A stretch of 64,000 bases of DNA from positions 1 to 64,000 of the forward strand of contig JARFIW010001087.1 of assembly GCA_036346225.1 (NCBI GenBank), given 5' to 3'. Shown here piece after piece: positions 23,561 through 36,299 of this stretch. A program made the translations under genes and the position numbers. How positions within the stretch are numbered: position 1 is the stretch's first letter; each line of letters begins with the position of its first letter. Source of the DNA: Platerodrilus igneus (taxonomy: Eukaryota; Arthropoda; Insecta; Coleoptera; Lycidae). A model generated the notes under the pieces. That model was not told where the DNA came from and did not search any database. It saw nothing but the letters and a program-made list of their open reading frames with translations.

Positions 23561-24050
23561 AATGGTATTTATTGTCACCACTGCTAAATTGTTCAATGAT
23601 GACGTAACAAGGTGTATTTCGGATTGGTTGCTATGATTTGTGGAAAAGGTATATAGTTTAGGAATCTCATCTCTTTCAGTATTTAGAACTTTGCAATTAT
23701 CATCGGCTGTTTTCTTTTCAAAGGTTTTCCATGTGCATTTCTGACATTACGATAGGAGTGTTTCTGCCGCATCGTACAGGAATCAAGATCAATTTAATAT
23801 TGTAAACTATTAGCATGGATACAAAGTGGATGGCTGCAGCACCATTTCTAAACAATTTAACTCTTTCAACATTACTCGTATCTTAATCAACGTTAGTATT
23901 CTCTAAAGGAACAAGAAATACAGGCCAGAGAAAACAATATACAATTGATCAAAAAGTCGACATCTGCCGAAAATATTCGAGTATTCTCAACTCTTCAATG
24001 AGTTTACTATACACACCTATATTCTATAAAGAATCTCACATGGAACCAAT
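23560..24050. other. No recognisable feature
   Basis: AT-rich sequence between the presumed BEL LTR and repeat X; nothing recognised. Confidence 0.4.
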
Positions 24051-24059
24051 TTTGCTTCA

Positions 24060-25340
24060 ATGCTCAGCAGACCGTTTGCTACCTACAGTTAGGGTTCCAG
24101 AAAACCTAACCGGTAATCCATAGAATAACTTGGTGAAGTACCTCGTTAAAATTCTGTTTCGATAAAGTACCGAAGACGTCGACTATACTAACAAAAATTA
24201 CCGAGTAACTTAATGGAACGGGCGATGTAAGTGTTTAAAGAAGGTCCCGGAATGCTATCGAGTGTGAAGTACGTCTTAATCGAACAATATCTTGAATGCC
24301 ACCTAATCTCAAAATATGGGGATTTCTAGGGAAAATCCTCAGAAGAAATAATAAGAGGATGCCAAAACCAGAAATCAGGCAAGTGATTCTGATCTAAAAT
24401 TTACGCGAGAAATAATAGAGTACACTAATGCTAAAATCAACCTAAAATTAACAGTAACAATAAATACAGCAATGCATTTATTTAAAAACTGCCAGCTGAG
24501 TGAAAAGTTTTCAAAATCAAACAGTACTTGAATATTAATCAGGCATCTAGATAATTGCAATATATGTAATTACACCAAAGCTGAAACTATTATATGTACA
24601 TTGGTTGTGAAAAACACTAATATAGAGCTATTACACAATTATGTTTTTATTACAAGATTATTAAAAAGAAGAAAACAAATAGATACATCACTCACAACTT
24701 ACCTAACTTAATAGAAAATGCTTACGGCGAATAATTTACTTTCTAAATTCTTAACCTAATAACAAGAATGCATTGTTAATACGTTTATAAATTTATACGG
24801 CTAAAAAAATGTTTATTTATTTACATTTACTATAGGTTATAGGTTCAGAAATTTGATCATAAATACCTAATGACTAATTTGTGAACGTAGATAACTCAGA
24901 AATAAGTAATAGCCATAATTTCCCGGAATTAATTTATCTTTAACCGGATTCTACTGGAACTTCGAAAAGAATTAACATGCTTTTGTCCAACACAAAGTTG
25001 TCAATTTATGAGAACCAATTTGCTCCTAAAATTAAAAGTAACCAACATGTCAAGGTATTATTCCCAACGTTCATTGACTTATGCCATTTATCAGTTAGAT
25101 AGCTGTTCTTCAAGGTTAACAATACCTACTCAAGGTGCAAGTTATTTATTTTAATGGTAATCACGAAATGCTCGACCAAAAAGCATTCTCTCCACCAAAC
25201 AAATCGAGGTTATCTTCGGTGGAATTTGGACAAATGAATTGAAACTGCAAATTAAAATTACTTAAGTCTTTTTTTCGATCTAGCATATATGAAATTATGT
25301 TACTGGCAAGATTAACTTAAGCTAGAAAAAGAAACTTTTC
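24060..25340 (-). repeat. Repeat family X, minus-oriented copy
   Basis: Its reverse complement is collinear with 36300-37580 and 46997-48582. Shared landmarks include gccgaagataa-like text, ggttactttt-aattttagga, tgttggacaaaagcatgtta, agcattagtgta, gcattccgggacc, and gaagtacctcgttaaaa near the far end. No coding frame is conserved among copies, so this is a non-coding interspersed element of about 1.3-1.6 kb. Confidence 0.7.
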
Positions 25341-27000
25341 ATTTTTCGAATAAGCATAAGTTTAGCATTTGAATTTTCTTCGTTCCAAGATGAAGAGATG
25401 ATAAACATCAACGTTATACCTTATTAATAAAAACAAATGAATAATAAAATTGTAATAATTTAGAATACAAAGTAGCTACGATATCGTCCCTACCCGTAAA
25501 AGACGCAATAATAAATTTGACAATTTTTCAGTATGAACTATATAAGATCCAAAAATAATCCTTCTCTAATTCAAGAATGCATGTATCCTAACAATTATAT
25601 TTGTTAAAGGAAATAACCGTGACCCTACTAGTGAGATCTACCAATACAGAAACTGTTAAAATGAAATATGCTTATAAGCAAGTCGAAGGAATGTCACAGG
25701 TTGATTAACTTTTTGAAGCGATATTCATATGTTTTGATTGTAAAACTGCGAATACCCGGAAGGATGTTGTAATATTGATTATAATTTACCAAAATGATTG
25801 GATAGTGCAACTATGATTTATAATTTAAGGTTAAAATTTGTCATGTGTAAGTGTTTTGCTAAGTACACACTTAATTATAAGATTTTCAGACAAACTACTA
25901 ACCCTAAAACTTAGGTACATGGTACATAACGTTATATAACGTATTCAGCTAACCGAAATTTTGTTGTACTGGAATGATGCCAAAAGGATTTTCAGTAGCT
26001 TGTGAAGAATGATTTATTACAAACTATATATTCATATGAACATTTCGTCATTTAGCGTTTTTCTTTCTTCAAAAGCGTTAAAAATTATGTCAGAATTGAA
26101 TGTAAAGCCCGACGAAATACATTAACTGCGTTTATAAGAGTTAGCACGTGTTTAAGTTGTCGTAAAGATGCCTTGAGCGGAATTTATTAAGCATGCGAAA
26201 ACGTTAAGTATTAGAAAATGTTAAGAATCAGTTAGCATAAAATTAGTATTTTGATTTAAAATGCTATTATAAATTAAATTTTTGATTCATTTTTCATGGA
26301 AAAATAACCCGGAAAAGTATTTAAAATACTAATCTTAAGCCGTTATGAGTATAAAGAAAAATTTATCTGCTAGTTGATTTTAGTTCTAGTAAGTACGCTT
26401 CTAGTTGCTTGAAATTTATTTTAAATTAATGACAAAATATCTCTAAATAGAGACTAAATAGGTGCTAGATCAAATTGTTATAGACATATGCTGCAATTTC
26501 ATTTATAGAAGATTTTAAAACAATTTAAAATTAGTCACATTATTTGAGTATTCTACCTTTCAGGTCATGAATAATTAAGCTACCAAATATTTTTGCTTTT
26601 TACTTTAGTCAAAATAATTATCAAAAATCGCTTACTAAAGGCGTGCATTTGTGTGATATCGTGGTTTGTCATTGAATTCTTTTTTCACATAGTCTCAACC
26701 TTAAAATTGGTTTGGCCTATCCTTAGCTAGAACTTTTAGTGTTCCGTTTCATTATCCTTATTTTTATTGTAACGCGTGGTCGTTACGGTAAATAAAAACC
26801 AAAAATGAAAAGAGGAAAATTAATCCTGAACGGACAACCTAATACTGAGATATATACTGTATATTCTGGTACCATGTATTGTGGTGTTTAGAAACAAGGC
26901 ACTTACTTCAATAGTGGTTAAATCTATTGAAATCATAAACTTATAAATTACGAAATCAGAAAGTTATTTATGATAAAATACACATTGGGATGCAACTTAG
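25340..27000. other. No recognisable feature
   Basis: AT-rich sequence, no ORF above 60 codons with any domain signal, no repeat match seen. Confidence 0.45.
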
Positions 27001-27640
27001 GTTCATATTAAAATCACAAACATGGAAAACAAATTATGCATTCCTCGTATGTCATTAAGAAAGCTGTTGTATATTGTTCTTTAAAAATAATTTTATGTAA
27101 TAATACATCAAAATAATTACAGATGTAGGTTACAGTATATCCAGCCAAGATAAAAATAAGGTTACTACAACGAAAGAGCCGATGAGTTAGTGAAATCCAC
27201 AAATTTAGATTATCAACGAAACATCATTATAAAATATAATGTTACAATGTATCCATTTTATAATGCTAAAGACAGAAAGAAACATGCATGTCAACCATAA
27301 GTAAATCACATGACACTACAAATACTTTTGCAGGATTTATTTCATAAACCCAATAGGAAGACAAAACCCCATAACTGAACATAAGAAACAGGGAGAAATA
27401 AATGACAATAATTACATCCGACGGAAAAAACGAATTAATTATTCGCGAGCCGGTAATAAGAACGGGCCAAAATGTAATTATTCAAGCTCATAATACGGCA
27501 GCAACTCGCGCTGTAGGGGAGTCGATATAGAGAAAATAATACTGTTGCGCGTAAAATGAGCGTTACGTTAATAAATTTTGATTTGCGTTGAAGCGGCGGG
27601 GACTCTGTGTCAATATAAAGATGCATCGGCTATCTGCAGT
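27000..27640 (-). repeat. Repeat Y, left arm of inverted pair
   Basis: The arm is the inverse of 28730-29400. Matching stretches include aataattttatgtaataat, attacagatgtag, cagccaaga, ataatgttaca, and the block around 27418-27470 with cgacggaaaaaacgaatta. Identity by eye is roughly 75-85 percent in the best blocks. No protein is encoded. Confidence 0.75.
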
Positions 27641-28730
27641 TGTCCGTGAGCGGGTTCCTATGGAAGACATTATGAAAGAAAATAAAAACTAAAGAAAGTA
27701 AAATAATAAAATTGCTGAAACACAAAAACTACGTTATGCAATCGCTTATCACAAAAGGCTTTTTCTACTTATATAATTGAAGGGCGCCAAACTGCCTGTC
27801 ACATCAATTCCCTTCAATATCGTTTCTACACGAAAGATGGTTATTCCGAATAGGTCTGCCTTGCTAGGAATTCATAATTTTTTCGCATTATACTTTATCT
27901 TTCTCCAAACTATCTTAAAACATGTATTAAATGCTTGGTCAAATTAAATAAAATTGAATAATAAAATGCCTTTTAAATACGATTTTATCACTAGGGCAAT
28001 TGGATTTCCTTTACAAATGTGCCCATTTATCTAGTCTTTAAATAAATTCAAATAAACTAAATTTAAACTCTATTAACATGAAGTAATTTCAATAAAAATA
28101 CAAATGTACTTTCCTAAAAGAAACTTAAAGTGCTTCACTTCAATCTAATCAGGTATTGCTAAAAGAAATCCTAAAAAAGCCTTAAATCTAATCCATCAAT
28201 ATTACTATCACTCCAAATTTTTTGTTTTCCATATTAAATTATACGAAATCTATAAATTCCAATTTCTGGAAATGTCTTTAATAACAAACAGTAAACAGTC
28301 AAATACCTACTTTCTTGTTCTATCCTTTTATTGTCTATTCAAAATAATTTAAAATCAATACGTACATATTTCTTAATATTTTAAAATAACATTAAGCTTA
28401 AATTTTGCCAACATTCGTTCTGTCGCGAAATTATCGTTCAGCAAAATAATCACTTTCACCTTAATTAATTCCCTATTGCATAAATGCACGAATCAACGTT
28501 TAAAAATTCACATACATTTTTTAAAAAGTTATATAAAAACTCATAATAATACTCATTGTTTAATTATGGTATTTCCAACAACCATCAGTATTTTTCATTT
28601 TTTCGTACAGTAAACAATAGCTTTCTTAATACAACATAATCAAAAATTCCAAATTAATGACGAGGTGAACTCTCCAAGTCGATAATTTTTTGAATCTGCC
28701 TCAAAGACGATAACGTCACAAACATGTAAA
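27640..28730. other. Spacer between inverted Y arms
   Basis: About 1.1 kb of AT-rich DNA with no ORF. It would form the loop of the Y inverted repeat. Confidence 0.5.
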
Positions 28731-29400
28731 ATAAATGTACCTTGTCAGTGTAAGCATAAGTTCAAAAATTAGTCGTATTCCGCGTTTATTATCCCTGCGG
28801 GAATATCTGTATGAATTTTTTCTTGAAGATGTGCTTCGTTTACTTTTAACTTTTTCTTCCATACCGATCCCTTACATCGTGGGTTATTACCGCATTATGC
28901 GCTCGAATGGCTACATTTTGACCCGTTCATATTACCGCCTTGCGAATAATTAATTCGTTTTTTCCGTCGAATGTAATAATTGTCATTTAAATCCCCCGCC
29001 TTTCTATGTTCAATCGGGGTTTTTGTCATGGTACAGTTTTCCTATTGGATTTATATAATAAATCTCCATAAAGTATTTTAGGTGCAAAGTGAGTTACTTA
29101 GGTTAAAATTCTTGTTTCCTTCTGCCTTTAGCAATACAAAATGAATACACTGTAACATTATATTTCATGATGATGTTTGGTTTGTAATCTAAATTTGAGA
29201 ATTTCACCAACTGATCCACCTTTTTTTATGTATTCAACGGCATTGTAATAACCTTATTTTTCTTGGCTGAATACATTGTAAACTACATCTGTAATTATTT
29301 TTATGTATTATTACATAAAATTATTTTTAATGACCAAGGTACAAAAGCTTTCTTAATGTTATGTGAGGAAGGCATAACATTGTAACAATTTTCTTTGTGT
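28730..29400 (+). repeat. Repeat Y, right arm of inverted pair
   Basis: Inverse of the left arm at 27000-27640, in the opposite order of blocks, as expected for a true inverted repeat. The short frame at 28735-28953 lies on this arm and its mirror exists on the left arm (27626-27435), but the two are not similar beyond the last 20 codons, so I do not call it coding. Confidence 0.75.
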
Positions 29401-30980
29401 GTAACAAAAATTCTTTACAAGAAAACAAAGCTGTATTAAGGGCAAGTTTAAAATGAAAAAAATTTGCTAAAAATTATTTATTTGCAAACCAATATAAGTT
29501 TTCAAATTTTTAAAAAATCCCTGGTCCCATATGGAAAACTACAAATGATTCGTTATTTCCTAGTTTGATTAAATTGCAAGGCTGAGCTCCAAATTTGGTA
29601 CCAATAATAATATGGAAAATAATTCAGATGTTTTGAAACCTTACTTAGAAAGTTTTAATGGCATTTTAATCATTAAAAGTTCGTGTAAATAATTTGTTGT
29701 TCACAATATATCTTAAGATTTTCGACTTACTTTGTAAGTATGGCGCGTGGTCACCAAACATTTGATTGATAAGAATTCACCAGATTGAGTTGTCTTTATA
29801 AGTTGTTTTCATAGTTTGATCACTTTCATGTTTCGAGCCAAGCGGGTTGGGAATCGTTGATGGTGAGAATTAGTGGTGTAAAGTTAAGTGCGATATTGCC
29901 ATCTATCCACCTTTAAGCGTATCCATCTTTCAATAAAAATTACAGAAGTCACGGGAGGCGTATCACCCAATAGATTGATCGTGCGTAGGTTTTTATTTCT
30001 GTTTGTAAAATAAGAGTTCTTGACCCGTATTAGAGTGAAACATTTACAATGCCCACAAAATAAGTAAAAAACTTGTTAATAATATATGTACTATCATGTG
30101 TCTTTTATCATCCCTTTAAGAGGCTTGCTGAAATTGGAAGTTTTTAATTATCTGAAGAACCGCAAAAATATTTATATCAGATTTTGACTACCTACCCATT
30201 TTAGTTTTGTCCATTTTTCGATAATAAAACCAGAGGCGGGTAATCTGTTAATTGGATAGTTAATTAGTGTTTAGTCTAATTTGTTTTAAATACCGGCAAG
30301 CTCGAAATTTAAAACAAATTATAGAATGCGTATTCCCATATATTAAATCGAATTGTGAAAGGTACTTTCACAATTAATAGTCAGACGTCATTGACAAAAC
30401 AATGCAAGGAATCATACATTTCACTGTTACTAAATTAACGATTTACTATGAAAATTACTTATAAGCCAATTTTAAAGTTGTCTAATGACACAGATATAAT
30501 TACTAATACGAGGTCAGTTTTGTAAATACTTTGGAAGTGAAACTCGAATGTTACTACGAGATGATTAATTGTATTTACCGGAATTAAAAATTGCCGGCCG
30601 CCTTGCTGCTCATTCCTGTACAACTTCCAAAACTATTAACCGCATATTTGGTGACGCTAAAAGAAATGCAATTATAGGGTACACCACTTTAAACCTAAGA
30701 ATAAAAAACAAGATAGGTTAATACGTCTAATAATAATTTTTGCTGATGTTGGCGATACACATAAATAAAAGAAACTTTATTAAGAAATATTATGTTTTTA
30801 ATAAAATATATGCATGTATTGATAACATCTATAAACCGCTGTGGTAACCAGAGACTGGCGAATCTGGGATAGTCAAATCTCTAAACATTTGCGCAAGCGG
30901 TTGCCTCGCAGTCGCATCTTCGAAGTACTGGATGGGGTAACATTTAATAATTTCCAATCCTGTCAAGTAATTTAAATTGT
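29400..30980. other. No recognisable feature
   Basis: AT-rich sequence; no domain or repeat recognised in either strand. Confidence 0.45.
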
Positions 30981-30988
30981 TGCAATCA

Positions 30989-31129
30989 TTAAACAGAGGA
31001 GTACTCGCACGGTTCCTCTAATAACGTTTGAACCCTTTCTTCGTCCGTCGTATTTCCACATACATTTTTTATATCACCTATAAATTTTTCATATAATTCT
31101 GGAAAGCTTCTACACCTCAACTCCTCCAT
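30989..31129 (-). CDS. Small ORF downstream of the 155-codon ORF, unknown
   Basis: A 46-codon frame starting with ATG and rich in acidic residues and Cys (MEELRCRSF, NVCGNTTDEERV). It lies in the same frame as the two preceding ORFs, separated only by single stop codons. I recognise no domain. Together with 31148-31219 it may be the continuation of the upstream protein after two nonsense mutations, or a set of small separate ORFs. Confidence 0.3.
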   Translation of the reverse strand: MEELRCRSFPELYEKFIGDIKNVCGNTTDEERVQTLLEEPCEYSSV

Positions 31130-31147
31130 ATTATAACAGATTAATTC

Positions 31148-31219
31148 TCACAAATTTAATAGCTTGATGCACTCGTACTCAGGTAGCACAATAACATTCC
31201 GATCTTTCGTAATTTCCAT
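31148..31219 (-). CDS. Tiny ORF between two larger ones, unknown
   Basis: A 23-codon ATG frame (MEITKDRNVIVLPEYECIK...) three bases after the TAA of the 155-codon ORF and in the same frame. It reads like ordinary protein, so the preceding TAA may simply be an in-frame nonsense mutation within one longer gene. Confidence 0.3.
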   Translation of the reverse strand: MEITKDRNVIVLPEYECIKLLNL

Positions 31220-31222
31220 ATT

Positions 31223-31690
31223 TTATAAATTTTCTTCTTGGAATTTGTTTACCACCCATACACTTCTATTAGATGTTTCGGCAATCAGTTTCAATATGAT
31301 TTCACGATCCAGTTGTAATTCTAAAACATCTCCGCCAGAAAAATAATTCAATCTTACGTTTGCTGCTTCTTGGGTAAATTGTATGATTCTAAATTCCAAT
31401 TGAAAATTGCAGAACTTTCTCCATTTAAAGTAGTCCATTTTTATAGCATAATTTTGGCACATTCTACTGTTGCAGGTAATTTGTACGACTGGTTGCAGAC
31501 CACCGTATAAATCAAAACCAACTTCTACGTTATGGTGGTGAAAATTTGATGTAAATTCACTTAGAGCATAGATGGTCTTACCTACCAGTTTATCGATACC
31601 TAATGGCACTCTTACATCACTTGTAACGTCAACATCAGAAAAATCCGTCTTTAACTTGTAATTTTGATCAACTCGACGACACTTTGACAA
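31223..31690 (-). CDS. 155-codon ORF of unknown function, 5' end incomplete
   Basis: The longest protein-like frame in a 9-kb AT-rich desert. It has balanced composition (FDLYGGLQPVVQITC, MDYFKWRKF, LELQLDREIILKLIAE) unlike translated AT noise. It has no ATG at the start: the frame opens with TTG directly after an in-frame TAG, so the N-terminus is missing, lies in another exon, or begins at an internal Met. A TATA-like cataaaagg lies near 31716-31725 on the same strand. The general look (basic strands then an acidic helix) weakly recalls small nucleic-acid-binding proteins of large DNA transposons or viruses, but I cannot name a family. Confidence 0.4.
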   Translation of the reverse strand: MSKCRRVDQNYKLKTDFSDVDVTSDVRVPLGIDKLVGKTIYALSEFTSNFHHHNVEVGFDLYGGLQPVVQITCNSRMCQNYAIKMDYFKWRKFCNFQLEFRIIQFTQEAANVRLNYFSGGDVLELQLDREIILKLIAETSNRSVWVVNKFQEENL

Positions 31691-31729
31691 CTAATGCTCT
31701 AGAACATGGTTCCCTCGCCTTTTATGCTG

Positions 31730-32480
31730 ACGACCGAGCGTGCGCAGCTCCTTATTATGTTGATTGGCGTTATATGCAAGTATTGGCTGTAAAAGTGACG
31801 CTTATAATTGTTTTATTTTAGATTTTTTATAAAAATTATTCCTAGCGGTATTTTCCACAACGGAGTTATATTAAAAATACCGCTAAGAGTAATTTTGAAG
31901 GAAAGGTACAGAATAAATTGTTTCAATGTTAAGGCCCACTATGGCAAAGTATTCTATAAAATTTAGAGTTACGAATAAATTTGCATCTGTTGAAGCTTTA
32001 AAATCTTCGATAGTGTTAAGTTTTTCTAAAATATTTTTATTTCTAAACAGTGTCTGTCACTTTTGATTTACCTGTAATTATAGAAAACATATGTGCATGT
32101 TTACTGCAGCAAAAATAATATACTACAATCTTTTTTAACCGTATGATGTAAAGAAGTTGCTCAGTTAGTCCGGATATTCTATTTTTGTATTATAAACAAA
32201 TATAACTTTTGAATTTTTCGAAAGCGTTAAAAAGAATCTATTGCTCTATAAATAATTCGTTTCGATTTAACGATGTTACGTAAATGTAGTAGATAAGTAA
32301 TGGACATTGAATAAACTGTTGTCTTCAATGCATTTTTATATGCCATCAATATTCTAGGCGATGATCTTAACTTTACAAGTACGTTTTAGCGTACATGTGA
32401 TATTTCTTCTTAACTGCTAGGGGAAAATGACCGCTACATTATTTGATACTGTATCAATTTGAAAAAGTTCAATATCCTCA
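31730..32480. other. No recognisable feature
   Basis: AT-rich sequence before the mariner left TIR. Nothing recognised. Confidence 0.45.
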
Positions 32481-32486
32481 TTTATA

Positions 32487-33764
32487 CAAGGCATGTTCAA
32501 TTGAAATCCATCTTTGGTCAGGTTAGCCTTGGAAACAATTGTAATCACTCAACTGACGTTTTGCAACGTTAGTGATGTTTGTAAACTTCCCATTGGTCAG
32601 TTTCTCTCGTATATATTTGACAGCGATTTTAAGTATTGTGACTTTGAAATGACGTTTGTTGTTAACAATCCGACCAAATGTGGTCAGCATGCGGCCATTC
32701 AATTTCTGTGTGCTGAAGGTTTGCAACCATTGGAAATTCATACACAAATGCAAGCAGTGTATGAAAACGCATGTTTTGCGTATCCAACTGTCGAGGAATG
32801 GTGTCGAAAATTTAAGAATGGACTCGAAGGGACGAATGATAAGCCGCGACCAGGTGCAATGTGTACTGCATCAACATACAGGAATATGGCATGTGTGGAA
32901 GACCTGATTAGAAAAAATCGTCAAGTTTCAATCAGAATAATTTCAGAAAATGTTGGTGTGAGTAACGGATCTGTTCATAGCATCGTACACAAAATAGGCT
33001 ACCGCAAAGTTTGTGCGCAATGGGTTCCTCGCCTTTTGTCAGAGAACCAAAAAAGCTTGCGAATGGGCTTATCTTTGCAACACCTCACGGAATACAGACA
33101 AAATGGTAATGATTTTCTCTCGTCAATAATTGCTGGCGACGAATCTTAGTGTCATTATTTTGAACCATCCAGTAAGCTGTCATCGTTGCCATGGAAACAC
33201 GCAAATTCTCCGACAGAAGTTTAAAGTTCAACCTTCTGCCGATAAGGTCATGTTGACATTTTGTTTTCGACTATGAAGGACCCTTGTTGATAGAATTTAC
33301 AGAACCTCGGGTGCATATCAACGCAAACCTGTATAATGAAACTTTGAACAAGCTACATCAAGCAATAAGACAAAAACGTCCAGGGAAGCTTTCACGTGGT
33401 GTCATTCTGCTTCACGACAATGCTCGACCTCATGTTGCTAGCGTAGTGAAAGAAAATCTACAGCGAAAGAAATGGAGAATATTGGAGCATCCACCCTATA
33501 GTTCCGATTTATGGCCTTGCGATTTTCACATCTTTGGGCCACTGCAAAAGGCGTTAAAAGGTAACCGTTTTCAGTTGGACGAAGAAGTACAAAACGCCAT
33601 GAAAGAATTCTTCGAGCAGCAGCCACAAGATTTCTCTAGGCAGGGTATACATAGGTTGACGAAACAATGGGATATGTGCCTTAATCGAAGTGGTAATTAG
33701 TTGTAAATTTAGTTGTCAATTAATTTTTCCTGAACCAAAGATGGTTTCAATTGAACAAGTCTCG
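32487..33764 (+). mobile_element. Complete mariner element, inactive
   Basis: A 1278-bp element with TA on both sides (32485-32486 and 33765-33766) and inverted ends that share tgttcaattgaaa and ccatctttggt. The transposase starts at ATG 32649. It has the N-terminal helix-turn-helix domain (EEWCRKFKNG, KPRPG, VSNGSVHSI), the AGDES catalytic box, LLHDNARPH and YSSDLWPCDFH. The spacing of the second and third Asp is 34 residues, that is DD34D. The conserved Trp after AGDES is TAG (stop at 33147), and there are frameshifts in the segment 33205-33275. All three catalytic Asp codons survive, but the protein cannot be made as one chain. C-terminus ends at the TAG at 33698. Confidence 0.95.
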
Positions 33765-34190
33765 TATTTTTTATGTATATCGGCATGGAGAAAAATCTAT
33801 AAAAAAGGATGTAACACAACGTTTTCAGTACAACCCAAAAACATTAAGTAGGGTTTTAAGAACGAAGAAATTCGTAGATAGGGAGGCATTAGAAGGATTT
33901 GATAGCAATATTTACCACAATACAAAACAAGTTATTTGTTTATGAATGTTTCAATTAAAACACCTTCAAATTACAAGAGTTTGGTGAAATCAATTGCCGA
34001 ATACACCATTTTATGTATCTTGCTGTTATTTGTTAAGCATTGCATTGGTTTTGACAGCATGATTAGGAAATTTCATACAATTTGTTCAATAATAAATACT
34101 ACTAAATTGAATAGAGCCACTCCTCAGTTCCTTTCATATACCTAAATAGTGAGGGTTCCCCACATTGCTTGAAACCACTGGGTTATCTCT
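33765..34190. other. No recognisable feature
   Basis: AT-rich sequence between mariner and the Gypsy gag start; short frames without domains. Confidence 0.4.
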
Positions 34191-34195
34191 TTGTA

Positions 34196-34456
34196 TTAAT
34201 TTTCGCATACTTTTTCTGGTTTTGAAGAAAAATTCGCATCCTCCCTACTCACTAAAAACCCTTCACTCTTATTTTGAACTAATTGCGCTCCATTTTGAGA
34301 TAAAGCGACAAAATTTTCACTCAACACCCTGTTACTTTCTTGTAAACTACCGCTAATTTTTTTCATTAATTTCGTCAAAATCACCAATGAATCATCGCGT
34401 TCCTCTTCAGAATCCCCTTTATTTCTTTTATTCATTTTCGTCTTACGCCCCGACAT
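34196..34456 (-). pseudogene. N-terminal gag fragment of a Gypsy-type element
   Basis: An ATG frame of 86 codons with a very basic, Lys/Arg-rich start (MSGRKTKMNKRNKG), an acidic patch and a predicted helix (LVILTKLMKKISGSL). It lies 120 bp downstream of a primer-binding-site-like TGGCGCC on the same strand, which is where gag would begin. It is cut off by a stop, and no capsid domain follows. The call rests mainly on position. Confidence 0.45.
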
Positions 34457-34578
34457 CTTTATACAATTTTACAGCCTAATTCAATCATATGTCCTACTCT
34501 ACTACAAAATAAATCTTTCGCATCATACCAATTCTATTGCAATTCAAAATTTCAAATATTTCCGCCGCTCGTATTTTC

Positions 34579-35500
34579 GGCGCCAGTGAACACTGCCCAT
34601 AAATAGGCTCTTTCTCATGAGGGGTTCGGGTATGAATGGTATTTAAAATCTAAGTTACAATAAAAAGGCCTTGAGAACTTAACTAACTTTAATAAATGAA
34701 TTTTATATCCTTTACATACAATGCAGCAGATCCACTTCAGGAAACTCCCGGTAAATTATGACCAAATGCTCTAATTAAACTTAATTCTATATCAAATCCC
34801 TTTTATATAAAGTGAAAAATATTAAAAGTAATTAAGATCCTTAAACATACTGTGTGAGCAGAGAAACAACGACCTTCGAAAACTAATTTACGTGGATAAC
34901 CTAAGTAATATTACCTATAGCAGGTAACGTAACTATTAAGTTCAATTATTCAAACGAACCAAAAAAAGTTAATGCACGAATCCCTTCGACGGCGTTTATA
35001 AATCGGAATGCACGGTAAAATCCAATGTTTCTAACGAGGACAACGCACTACATTTGCTATTTCAACGACGTAGTATAAAATTTATGGTATAATAACCGCA
35101 GTAGATTTTATTGCACCCTTCACGATTATCAATCATAGTGATATTACGTAATAATAATTAATAATATGTTGAATGTTCGGATAAATACTCAAACCAATAA
35201 CATCAAGCTTGCAAGTACACATTATATTAGATCCTACCTTAAAACATCCATGTAAGGACAGGTACTTAACAGTATTTTACATCGCGTCTAGCCTTCACAT
35301 CACAGCTGCTTATCTATCCGTTTTACTGCAACCAAACCCGAATTTCATATCCTCCTTCACATAATCCAAGTTTATTACGCACCTTACGTTTGTCCCCCTC
35401 TTGGTATAATATTCTCCTCGCGACGTAAATAAATACTATCTTAAATTTTATGCTACAAACCCTTATCTTTTAATGCCATAAGCGTAGATTATTATGAAAT
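34579..35500 (-). mobile_element. Primer-binding site and probable LTR of a Gypsy-type element
   Basis: On the minus strand a putative LTR ends ...gtgttca, then one base, then TGGCGCCGAAA (rc of 34576-34585), a typical tRNA-primed binding site. Upstream (higher coordinates) is AT-rich sequence with tataaa and cttaattg phrases. The outer LTR edge is not found, and I saw no second copy of this LTR in the window, including next to the Gypsy pol at 62-64 kb. Confidence 0.4.
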
Positions 35501-35689
35501 ATAAAACAAATAAAGGGAATTGGTTTAATTATTATTATATCTATAAATACAGCCTGGTACAATGTTAGACCTATTTGAAAGTACTTGATGCAAGGTAGAA
35601 GTCTCTAGTTGAGGTCACGTATTGTACACCGTGACCAATATAACACTGATATTAAATCACTAATTTGAAAAGTAACAGACAATATTGAA

Positions 35690-36160
35690 GTTCCAGTAAG
35701 ATGATACTACATATGCTAGATAGAGAAAAACGGCAAACGTAATTTTAATTTGCAGTCTTAACTTATTTTGTCAGAATTCTGCCGAAGATAATCTCGTCGC
35801 GTATAGAAGGTAGATAATTTTTTTTGTTGAGCACCTTGTAGTTACTACTGAAAATCATAACATGCAAATTTGAGTAGGTACAGTTAAGTTTTGAATAATA
35901 AGGTATTTAACTGGTTAACGTGATTAATCAATAAGTTCAGAATAATACCCTACGAAGTTGGTTAGTTTTAATTTTAGGAACAATTGGTTCCCATATATAG
36001 ATAACTTTTTGTTGGAAAAGAACATGTTAATTATGAATATCAAACTTTTTAACGAAATCTTAGAAGTTTCGTATGGTCTGGTTAGAACGAATTGAGTCTA
36101 AAACATCACTGATTTTAGTTGTTTACTAAGGCATCTACAGCCAAATTAATCCAGGTTTTT
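35690..36160 (+). repeat. Repeat family X, partial direct copy
   Basis: Aligns with the first third of the copy at 36300-37580: tagatagagaaaaacg, attctgccgaagataat, ataacatgcaa, aaggtatt, gttggttagttttaatttt, agataact-tgttgga and gattttagttgttt recur in the same order. The two copies are about 620 bp apart, so this is a tandem partial duplication. Confidence 0.8.
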
Positions 36161-36299
36161 GTGTAAAGTAGTGCAGCTTTATGATTAATATGTTTTGATT
36201 AATAATGTATAGTATTGGCGCCTAGAATGAAGAAGTCTTGGAATGAAAAAGTTTTACACACTAAATTATGCTGATTCAGAAAATAAAAACAGTTTTTTT

